Translations under genes and position numbers: made by a program
The notes under the pieces: model-generated
Database searches by the model: none
What the model saw: only the letters and a program-made list of their open reading frames with translations
Told to the model about the DNA's origin: nothing
In this document: positions 1-6,470 of the stretch, piece by piece
How positions within the stretch are numbered: the first letter of the stretch is position 1
How the letters are laid out: each line of letters begins with the position of its first letter
Source: an uncultured Lachnospiraceae bacterium
GTDB lineage: Bacteria; Bacillota; Clostridia; Lachnospirales; Lachnospiraceae
DNA: 18,199 nt
Assembly: GCA_902783735.1 (NCBI GenBank)
Contig: CACZSE010000016.1
Span: 1 to 18,199, forward strand
Reading direction: 5' to 3'

Positions 1-6
1 CATCAT

Positions 7-34
7 TAAAGAAAACAACCGAAATAACCGAAAT
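7..34 (+). promoter_or_regulatory. candidate sigma-28 (FliA/SigD) promoter with tandem 9-bp repeat
   Basis: TAAA at 7-10 is followed after 16 nt by ACCGAAAT at 27-34. This resembles the sigma-28 pattern of TAAA, about 15 nt, then GCCGATAA. The -10-like element is the second copy of a perfect tandem repeat, AACCGAAAT at 17-25 and 26-34. It lies about 37 bases upstream of the first flagellar gene, as expected for a late flagellar class promoter. The match is partial and the window begins only six bases upstream, so this is an inference. Confidence 0.35.
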
Positions 35-71
35 AATAAACATCAATAACATTTTACAAAGGAATCAGACT

Positions 72-3056
72 ATGAGGATTGGTAATAATATGGATATGCC
101 TGTAAATGAGATACAGGCTGCAAAAGCTACAACCAATTACTCTAAGGCCGATGTCATAGGAAACCAGATAAGATTAGACATTACTGATATAGGTAAGGAT
201 ACCGGTTTAATAATTGATCAGGGAAGATCGATTCAGAATGTTTTGGAACAGGCCGGTGCCTTAGATGTGCAGACGCAGACAGACTATATGGTGGTAATGT
301 CTAATACTGTGTCTGAGGAAGATTTTGCACGCATGTGCAAAGAAGGATTTCATCCGGGAGAGATGACAGCTGATGAGTCGGTGACCATTCTTGATCACAT
401 AAAGGCTGTCATGGCTAAAAGCGGAGAAATTGTTGCAGGCTATAACGATGATCTGGACATGGCCAAACTTGAACAGATAACCGGAAGCAGGGCAGATGCA
501 AATGCTCTTGCAAAAGCCATGAAGCAGGCAGACATTCCGCAAAATGAAGCCAATGCCAAAAAGATAAATGATGCAGCAAGAGAAATAGGCGAAGTAACAA
601 ACATAAGTGACAGTGCTGTCAGATATATGCTTGAAAATGACCTAAAGCCTACCATTGAAAATGTCTACAGGGCCGGATTTTCTTCAGCAGGAAACGGAAC
701 AGAGCAGGCAAGAGGTTACTATTCTTTGGGAATGCAGGGATATCTGGCTAAAAAGGCCGATGCATCAGATATAGATTCGATCATGTCCGATATCGAAAAA
801 ACGGTCGACAGCTTTGAACTGGAAGATATCGATCATGAAACGGGAGTTAAGGAAGCAAGATGGCTTTTGGAAAGAGGTCTTGATATTACAAAGACCAATA
901 TCGAAAAGCTGGATGAGCTTATGAGTGTTAAGCTTCCGAAGGACTATGAGGAAGCGGCTGAAAGAGCGGCTTTTGCTCTGGAACAGGGAAAAGAACCTAA
1001 AAAGGCCGATCTTTCAAAAGAAAACATCAGCATATATGAAAAGGCTGCGGATATAGCAAAAAAGACAGAAGAGATAGCAGACGAGCGGGTTGGAGAAGTC
1101 ATATCAAAGGGTCAGATACTTAACCTTAAAAACCTCATTAATGCGCAGGAAAGCTTTGGTATATCGGCATCGGTAAGCCTTTCGGCAGCACAGAGCGGTT
1201 TAGCTTCAAACGGTCAGGCCTTGCTTCAGGAAGTAAGACTTCAGATGACGCTTGAAGCCAATGTTTCAATGTTAAAGAAGGGCATTGAGATCGATACCAT
1301 GCCTTTAAGCAGACTTGTAGATGAACTTAAAGCTGCCAATAATAACCTTGATCAGACTCTGATGTTCAAAGCCGACGGGAAAAACATAGATCAAAACAGT
1401 CAGGGCATAGTCTCTACGCTTCAGGTTTTAAAGCAGACCGGCAAGGCGCTTAGTGAGATTCCTTTTATGCCGGCAGCAGTCATCGGCAGACTGAAGATAG
1501 AACAGTCATATTCGCTTACTACCGTTCATGAAGTCGGTACAGATCTGAAGAGCAGATACGAAGCCGCAGGCCAGTCATATGAGGCGCTTATGACGGCTCC
1601 CAGAAGAGACATGGGCGATTCCATCACCAAGGCTTTCAGAAATGTTGATGATATCCTTGCCGACATGGGAATGGATATTGATGATGACAATCGTAAGGCT
1701 GTCCGCATCCTCGGTTATAACAGCATGGAGATAACAAAAGAGGCGATAACGGACATTAAAGATGCAACCGGAAAGGTCTTGAATGCAGTAAATGCATTAA
1801 CTCCGGCTAAGACGCTCGAGCTCATAAGACAGGGGATCGATCCCATGGACATGTATATAGATGAGCTTACAAATGTTCTCGGAAGAATGACAGATACAGA
1901 GGCCGACGGGAAATATTCAAGATTCCTGTATAAGCTTGAGAAAAATAACGATATAAGTGAGAGCGAAAGAAGTGCTTTCATTGGTATTTACAGACTGGTG
2001 AACAGACTTGAAAAGACAGACGGAGCTGCCATCGGAGCACTTGTAAACAGTGACAGACAGATCACTTTAAAGAGCCTTTTGTCGGGCATGAGAAGCGCTA
2101 AAGCAAGCTTTAACGAAAAGATCGATGATGATTACGGCCTTCTTCAGAATACCGTTCAAAAGGGCATAAGCATTTCCGATCAGATAGAGCAGGCATTCGC
2201 CGGCAGGATAGGTCATGAAAAGAATGAAAGCCTTAACAGTGAATATATAAAAGAGTCATATAAAGACTACATGGATTCACTCAAAGCCAATATTGATGCG
2301 GCTGATGTGCTCTCAGGCATGTCCGAGCCGGTAACCGTAGCCAATATGGAAGCGGAAAAAGCTTTGCATTCGCCGCAAAACAACGTGTTTAACCTGTTAA
2401 AACGCCATGCAAAGAAAGATGCGGTTAAAGAGACGGAAAATGCTTATAAAGACTACGATTCGTCCTTAAAGAGTCTCATGGAGGGCTTTGAAGACAGAGA
2501 CAGCGCAAAACAGGCATTTAACTCATTGGTCGAAAGCACAAGCAGTCTCATAGAGGATATACGTTATACGACAGATGACATCATAGATCTAAAACAGATG
2601 TCTCTTTGCAATAAGCAGCTTTCATTGGCTCTGGTAAGAGCCGACAGGGAAAACTACACGGTTCCCATGGAGATAAACGGCGAGACTACAGCCATAAACT
2701 TAACACTCAGACATGAGCCCGGCTCAAAGGGTGATGTAAACATAGCATTTGACAGCGAAAGCTATGGCAGGATAACGGTTCATTTCAATGTAACGGACGA
2801 TTCGGTAAAAGGATTGTTCATAACTGAAAAAAGAGAAGGCCTGGAGATATTAAACGGCGTTTCTGCCGCCATGTCGGCAAAAATGGATGCTACTACGGAT
2901 TTCAGAGTCATAACCGGACGGGAAAATGACACGATCGGCGTATCTGATGATAAGAATTTGCAAACATCTGCCGATATAAATAATGTGGATACAAAGAGGC
3001 TTTATTCTATAGCAAAGGATTTTCTGACAGAATTTGCAGGCATCACGGGTGTATAG
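72..3056 (+). CDS. DUF6240-like flagellar-locus protein with FliK-like C-terminus
   Basis: This is a 994-residue, largely helical, charged protein with no signal peptide or membrane segment. Its recurrent helical units of the type 'MLENDLKPTIENV' (near residue 190) and 'LLERGLDITKTNIEKL' resemble the DUF6240 proteins I recall from Lachnospiraceae flagellar loci. Residues about 850-945 look different. The stretch 'YTVPMEINGETTAINLTL', then a Gly-containing turn and 'YGRITVHFNVTDDSVKGLF', matches the beta-rich hydrophobic pattern of the hook-length control protein FliK C-terminal domain, where an 'LGxVxVxl' strand is typical. I infer a hook-length or export-specificity role, because the gene sits directly before flagellin and fliS and no other FliK candidate is in the window. 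AAAGGA at about 58-63 supports the ATG start. DUF6240 assignment is from memory, and the FliK relation is inference. Confidence 0.6.
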   Translation: MRIGNNMDMPVNEIQAAKATTNYSKADVIGNQIRLDITDIGKDTGLIIDQGRSIQNVLEQAGALDVQTQTDYMVVMSNTVSEEDFARMCKEGFHPGEMTADESVTILDHIKAVMAKSGEIVAGYNDDLDMAKLEQITGSRADANALAKAMKQADIPQNEANAKKINDAAREIGEVTNISDSAVRYMLENDLKPTIENVYRAGFSSAGNGTEQARGYYSLGMQGYLAKKADASDIDSIMSDIEKTVDSFELEDIDHETGVKEARWLLERGLDITKTNIEKLDELMSVKLPKDYEEAAERAAFALEQGKEPKKADLSKENISIYEKAADIAKKTEEIADERVGEVISKGQILNLKNLINAQESFGISASVSLSAAQSGLASNGQALLQEVRLQMTLEANVSMLKKGIEIDTMPLSRLVDELKAANNNLDQTLMFKADGKNIDQNSQGIVSTLQVLKQTGKALSEIPFMPAAVIGRLKIEQSYSLTTVHEVGTDLKSRYEAAGQSYEALMTAPRRDMGDSITKAFRNVDDILADMGMDIDDDNRKAVRILGYNSMEITKEAITDIKDATGKVLNAVNALTPAKTLELIRQGIDPMDMYIDELTNVLGRMTDTEADGKYSRFLYKLEKNNDISESERSAFIGIYRLVNRLEKTDGAAIGALVNSDRQITLKSLLSGMRSAKASFNEKIDDDYGLLQNTVQKGISISDQIEQAFAGRIGHEKNESLNSEYIKESYKDYMDSLKANIDAADVLSGMSEPVTVANMEAEKALHSPQNNVFNLLKRHAKKDAVKETENAYKDYDSSLKSLMEGFEDRDSAKQAFNSLVESTSSLIEDIRYTTDDIIDLKQMSLCNKQLSLALVRADRENYTVPMEINGETTAINLTLRHEPGSKGDVNIAFDSESYGRITVHFNVTDDSVKGLFITEKREGLEILNGVSAAMSAKMDATTDFRVITGRENDTIGVSDDKNLQTSADINNVDTKRLYSIAKDFLTEFAGITGV

Positions 3057-3085
3057 AAACAGGATAAGAAAAGAGGGTACACAAT

Positions 3086-4231
3086 ATGAGTATGAAGATC
3101 AACTACAACGTATCAGCCATGCTGGCAAACAATTCACTTAAGACCAACGATAAAAAGCTGACAGACTCTCTCGGACGACTTTCATCGGGTTATAAGATAA
3201 ACAGAGCCAAGGACAATGCAGCAGGTCTTGCCATCAGCAGACGTATGAACGCTCAGATCAGAGGACTCAGGGAGGCAAATCAGGATGCCAAGGACGGCGC
3301 ATCTGTAGTAGAGATAGCAGACGGTGCTCTTGCCGAATGTCATGATATATTACAGAGGATCAATGAGCTTTGCGTAAAGTCGGCAAACGGAACCATGACC
3401 GATAATGACAGAGGAGCGATCCAGAGCGAGATCGAGCAGCTCTCACAGGAGCTTGTAAGGATAGGAAAGACGACCGAATATAACGGACAGACACTTATGG
3501 ACGGAACCTTTGATCTTAAGGGCTACGTTGAGAACAACAACAATGTAAAAGTGAAGTATTATTCGGATGCTGTCAAATTCAGTGATTACAAAATGGAGAT
3601 CACCGATACCGGAAGTGATACATATTCCATAAAGATGACGGATAAGAGCGATTCAAAGGAACGTACCTTAAGCGGAAAGCTTGTGGACGGACAGCTTATA
3701 GCAACAGGTGAAGACGGCTATGAAGTAAGACTTGAACTCAGAGACGGCTGGAAGAGTCAGATGGATCTGGATGTTGAGCTTAAGGGATACGGAGCAATGA
3801 CATTGCAGATCGGTGCAAATGAGGGTCAGACTCTTGACATGAGATTTCCGGAGCTTTCATTGTTAAATATGGGCCTGGGAAATACAGAAGGAAAGCTGAC
3901 GTTGGTAGCAGGTCCTTCGGGCACTCCCGATCCTACGATCGATTATGCTCAAAAAGCAGGGGAAGCCATCGAAAGAGTGAGCAAGGCCATAGATTTCATT
4001 TCACAGATGCGAAGCAGACTCGGTGCTTACCAGAACAGACTTGAACATACGGAAAACAACCTTTCCGTATCTGAAGAGAATGTAACGGCAGCATATTCAC
4101 GTATCATGGATACCGACATGGCGGAGGAGATGTCAAAATACAGCAATCTCAATATCGTGTCGCAGGCTGCAACCGCTATTTTGGCACAGGCAAATGAAAG
4201 ACCTTCACAGATGTTACAGCTCTTACAGTAA
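3086..4231 (+). CDS. flagellin
   Basis: This 381-residue protein is the flagellar filament subunit, exported by the flagellar type III apparatus. The N-terminal D0/D1 domain is unmistakable (residues 1-145, 'LGRLSSGYKINRAKDNAAG' at 29-47). So is the C-terminal D1/D0 domain (about 285-381, 'MAEEMSKYSNLNIVSQAATA' and the terminal QANERPSQMLQLLQ). The variable centre is only about 130 residues (145-280), so this is a compact flagellin. QRINEL at 90-95 overlaps the helix that in Salmonella FliC forms the TLR5 contact, and the Arg is kept. Unusually for a flagellin it has two cysteines, C85 and C96, in the N-terminal D1 helix. AGAGGG at 3072-3077 places the ATG at 3086; a second in-frame ATG is at 3092. 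It follows the upstream gene by 29 bases, and fliS follows it, suggesting co-transcription. Confidence 0.95.
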   Translation: MSMKINYNVSAMLANNSLKTNDKKLTDSLGRLSSGYKINRAKDNAAGLAISRRMNAQIRGLREANQDAKDGASVVEIADGALAECHDILQRINELCVKSANGTMTDNDRGAIQSEIEQLSQELVRIGKTTEYNGQTLMDGTFDLKGYVENNNNVKVKYYSDAVKFSDYKMEITDTGSDTYSIKMTDKSDSKERTLSGKLVDGQLIATGEDGYEVRLELRDGWKSQMDLDVELKGYGAMTLQIGANEGQTLDMRFPELSLLNMGLGNTEGKLTLVAGPSGTPDPTIDYAQKAGEAIERVSKAIDFISQMRSRLGAYQNRLEHTENNLSVSEENVTAAYSRIMDTDMAEEMSKYSNLNIVSQAATAILAQANERPSQMLQLLQ

Positions 4232-4255
4232 TGAGAGATATCGGGGGATATAAAA

Positions 4256-4726
4256 ATGGATGACAATGCAAAAAAAGAATTTGCCATGCGCATATCGCAG
4301 GCAAACAATGTTCAGATGATAATAATCTCTTATGAGGTCATTGAAAGCTATCTTTGCGATGCACAGAATTTTGCACCGGGAACCGGAGACTATGTTCTGA
4401 GCATAGATAAGGCCAAAAGATGCATAGAAGAGATGATGAACAATCTTCACTACGAATATGATCTGGCCAAGGATCTGAAGCAGCTGTATCTTTACATGAA
4501 AAAAAGGCTTCGTCAGGCGATCTGTGAAAAGGATACGGAAGCCATAGGAGAGGTCAGAAAGATGATAGCAGAGCTGAGGACTTCCTATGAATCCATAGCC
4601 GATCAGGACAAGTCCGAACCGCTCATGCAAAATACCCAGTCAGTCATAGCGGGCATGACCTATGGAAGAGACCAGAATCTCGAGGAATCTTCAGGGGATT
4701 ATTCAAACCGTGGATACAGGGTTTAA
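4256..4726 (+). CDS. fliS: flagellar export chaperone FliS
   Basis: The 156-residue protein has the FliS helical plan. An N-terminal 'ISQANNVQMIIISYEVIESYL' region corresponds to the family's 'asp.kLi.mLYdgai.fl' helix. It is followed by a helix with 'SIDKAKRCIEEMMNNLHYEYD', then 'AKDLKQLYLYMKKRL' (the family's 'a.nL..LY.ym.rrL') and 'VRKMIAELRTSYE'. FliS binds the flagellin C-terminus in the cytoplasm and prevents premature assembly. Its position 24 bases after flagellin supports this. GGGGGA at 4243-4248 gives normal spacing to the ATG. A C-terminal tail of about 35 residues ending in NRGYRV extends beyond the chaperone core. The usual partner gene fliD is not in the window. Confidence 0.85.
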   Translation: MDDNAKKEFAMRISQANNVQMIIISYEVIESYLCDAQNFAPGTGDYVLSIDKAKRCIEEMMNNLHYEYDLAKDLKQLYLYMKKRLRQAICEKDTEAIGEVRKMIAELRTSYESIADQDKSEPLMQNTQSVIAGMTYGRDQNLEESSGDYSNRGYRV

Positions 4727-4773
4727 TGACTGAAAGTCAGTTATTCTCATAATCGTAGATTAAAACAAACTTT

Positions 4774-4836
4774 ATCACCGTTTTGTATTTTTTATTTGTT
4801 AAGGATAAATAAAAATGCAAAAACGGTGATTTTTTT
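4774..4836 (+). terminator. intrinsic terminator after the flagellar block
   Basis: ATCACCG at 4774-4780 and an AT-rich arm pair with the complementary arm ending in CGGTGAT at 4824-4830. The result is an imperfect stem of more than 20 bp with a short loop near 4799-4802. A run of seven T (4830-4836) follows. A small hairpin, TGACT-GAA-AGTCA at 4727-4739, directly follows the fliS stop codon. The structure separates the flagellar block from the pilus promoter, which starts only three bases after the T tract. Confidence 0.85.
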
Positions 4837-4838
4837 GC

Positions 4839-4868
4839 TTTACAAACGCCCTTTTGGGGGAGTATACT
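4839..4868 (+). promoter_or_regulatory. sigma-A promoter of the Tad pilus operon
   Basis: TTTACA (4839-4844) as -35 and TATACT (4863-4868) as -10 are separated by 18 bases, each one mismatch from consensus. Transcription would start near 4875, leaving a leader of about 145 nt before the first pilus gene. The spacer contains a CCCTTTTGGGGG stretch. The position directly behind the flagellar terminator supports an independent pilus transcript. Confidence 0.7.
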
Positions 4869-4877
4869 CCAAATCAC

Positions 4878-4963
4878 AAATTGATCCGGCCGATATATCG
4901 GCGCAGGTATTTCACCAAGGGTTCTGACCTTTGGTTCGATAACTCAATTTAAATCAATTTAAA
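4878..4963 (+). promoter_or_regulatory. structured 5' leader RNA, class not recognised
   Basis: The leader can form three helices. P1 pairs AAATTGA (4878-4884) with TCAATTT (4944-4950). P2 is the perfect palindrome GCCGATATATCGGC (4889-4902). P3 is ACCAAGGGT (4914-4922), loop TCTG, then ACCTTTGGT (4927-4935), nine pairs including one G-U. The P1 3' strand lies in a perfect tandem repeat, TCAATTTAAA twice (4944-4963), so a second copy can compete for the same 5' strand. Closed helices starting at the predicted RNA 5' end resemble a riboswitch aptamer. I see none of the conserved cores I know (c-di-GMP I/II, TPP, SAM, THF, purine, cobalamin). No terminator-like U-tract hairpin is visible before the gene, so control would act on translation or by protein binding. 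Confidence 0.4.
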
Positions 4964-5020
4964 AGATGCAGGATTGTCGCATCACTTTCACTAACGTTAG
5001 AAAGAAAAACTAATTTCATA

Positions 5021-5542
5021 TTGGGAGGCGGTGGTAGTATTTACCTTTTATTTGTCTTTGTTTTTGCAGCATTTATAACCGATCTGCTGCATAAAAAGGT
5101 ACCGAACAGACTGGTTGTCACCGGAACTGTTGTGGGTTTTTTATTCACAATATGGAGTCAGGCACCCTTTGTCATAGTAAAGAGATTTCTCGGTGCGGTA
5201 CTGATATTTGGGTTTTTATATCTTCTGTATGCGGTGGGAACCGTTGGAGCCGGAGATGTAAAGCTTTTGATGATGATCAGCATGTATGTCGATCTTTCGG
5301 ATTACGGTCACATTTTAATACTGAGTCTTGCGGTAGCAGGCATCATGTCCTTAGCAGTCATGATCCGTGAAGGCCGGGTACTTGAAAGGGTAAGCGGAGT
5401 ATTTGCATATTTTCAAAGCTGTTTTATGTCTAAAAGGTTACTTATGTATGACTCAATACAGACAACAGAACCGCTTACTATACCACTGGCGGTCGCGATT
5501 TGCATCGGATATATCCTTTGGATGATGGGAATATGGAGGTAG
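5021..5542 (+). CDS. A24-family prepilin peptidase (CpaA/TadV type)
   Basis: This integral membrane aspartic protease cleaves, and in many families methylates, Flp-type prepilins at the cytoplasmic membrane face. Catalytic Asp21 lies in 'FITDLLHKKVPN' (family pattern D...vPN). Catalytic Asp79 lies in 'GAGDVKLL', the canonical GxGD signature. About five to six hydrophobic segments cover the 173 residues, the usual size for CpaA-like enzymes. The start is uncertain. TTG at 5021 has no Shine-Dalgarno sequence upstream; instead GGGAGG lies just inside the reading frame at 5023-5028, ten bases before an ATT codon at 5039. Starting at ATT would leave 14 residues before Asp21, normal for the family. 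No in-frame ATG exists upstream before a stop at 4940. It is the first gene of the pilus operon. Confidence 0.85.
   Translation: MGGGGSIYLLFVFVFAAFITDLLHKKVPNRLVVTGTVVGFLFTIWSQAPFVIVKRFLGAVLIFGFLYLLYAVGTVGAGDVKLLMMISMYVDLSDYGHILILSLAVAGIMSLAVMIREGRVLERVSGVFAYFQSCFMSKRLLMYDSIQTTEPLTIPLAVAICIGYILWMMGIWR
5023..5028 (+). promoter_or_regulatory. Shine-Dalgarno site that conflicts with the TTG start
   Basis: GGGAGG here is the only strong ribosome-binding match near the start of the first pilus gene. It overlaps the TTG at 5021 rather than preceding it. The in-frame codons at suitable distance are GGT (5033), AGT (5036) and ATT (5039), so a rare AUU initiator is the best fit. The out-of-frame GTG at 5031 is too close and runs into a stop after about 15 codons. 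Confidence 0.45.
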
Positions 5543-5552
5543 AAACAGGAAT

Positions 5553-6470
5553 ATGAAGCATACGGCAGTCATATTTGACAGAGAAAAAAACTATGGAGGT
5601 AAACTGGCAGGTTATCTGAATGCAAACAGCGGATTTATGTTCAATGTTCTGGCATTTTATGATGAAGTGAGATTCAGAGACTTCTGTCTGAAAGAAAGAC
5701 CGGAGCTTTTACTCATTACTGAAAATGATATGGATAAAGCAGATGATATTTCATTCGCCGAAACCATATTTTTGTCGGAAACAGCTACAAGAACGGAAGG
5801 AAAATCATGTTTTGTATATAAATATCAGAGCGGAGAGAGGATTGAAAAGGAGATCCTTGGATTTCTGTCGGCGAGTGAACACATCAGCCGCATTGTAAAC
5901 AGAAAGAACAAAATGAAAGTCATTTCCGTATATTCTCCCTACCCGAGGTCCGACTCTTCAAGAAAGGTCATAGAACACAGCCGTAAGCTGGCCATGCGTA
6001 ACAGAACCTTGTATATAAGCCTTGAACCGCATCCGGCGCTTGAATACCTTGTGGATAAGAACTTTTCCGATGATATGACGGATCTTATCTATCACATGAA
6101 GAGCAATTCATCAAACATGGGAATGATCCTTTCGAAAATGACCGTACATGTTGGTGAACTGGATGTTCTGCCCTCCTTCAGAGGACAGGAGGATCTCATA
6201 GAAATACCCTTTGAAGACTGGAAGGAGCTTCTCGATCATATTGAAAAGGAAACAGACTATGAATATGTCGTTGTGGACCTTAGTGACGCTGTCAGGGGGT
6301 TATATGGATTGTTGAATGCATCGGACAGGATCATAACAGTATCCGAAGACAATGATATTTCTCATTACCGGTATCTTCGATATGAGGAAAGCCTTAAAAA
6401 TGCAGGCATGGAGGACGTCATGAAAAAGACCTGTGTACATTGGGAGGATATGTATAATGAGCCGGCTTGA
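5553..6470 (+). CDS. tadZ: TadZ/CpaE-like pilus localisation protein with degenerate P-loop
   Basis: This 305-residue protein has a receiver-like N-terminal part (residues 1-115, beta-alpha pattern with 'RPELLLITENDMD') and a MinD/ParA-like part (122-300). TadZ/CpaE proteins position the Tad machine in the cell. The MinD-like part keeps a Walker-B-like strand, 'YEYVVVDLSD' (236-244), and 'ASDRIITVSEDNDIS'. At the Walker A position, 'VISVYSPYPRSDSSRKV' (123-139) replaces KGGxGKT, so nucleotide binding by the usual deviant P-loop is unlikely. Some other TadZ proteins are also atypical ATPases. GGAGG at 5535-5539 and AGGA at 5547-5550 precede the ATG. It overlaps the TadA start by 14 bases, indicating an operon. 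Confidence 0.7.
   Translation: MKHTAVIFDREKNYGGKLAGYLNANSGFMFNVLAFYDEVRFRDFCLKERPELLLITENDMDKADDISFAETIFLSETATRTEGKSCFVYKYQSGERIEKEILGFLSASEHISRIVNRKNKMKVISVYSPYPRSDSSRKVIEHSRKLAMRNRTLYISLEPHPALEYLVDKNFSDDMTDLIYHMKSNSSNMGMILSKMTVHVGELDVLPSFRGQEDLIEIPFEDWKELLDHIEKETDYEYVVVDLSDAVRGLYGLLNASDRIITVSEDNDISHYRYLRYEESLKNAGMEDVMKKTCVHWEDMYNEPA

Noticed and set aside
261..655. Long antisense open frames opposite the DUF6240-like gene, and similar ones elsewhere on the minus strand
   Set aside because: They lie opposite confident coding regions, lack ribosome sites, and have composition expected of shadow frames; no minus-strand gene is supported.
4991..5000. CTAACGTTAG palindrome as an operator
   Set aside because: It is a perfect 10-bp palindrome, but single, short and in AT-rich sequence; no second copy or known regulator consensus supports it.
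4966..5013. A 15-codon open frame (MQDCRITFTNVRKKN) in the pilus leader, possible attenuator peptide
   Set aside because: It has no Shine-Dalgarno, no run of regulatory codons and no following terminator hairpin; its ATG lies in a weak GATGC/GCATC hairpin. Chance is as likely.
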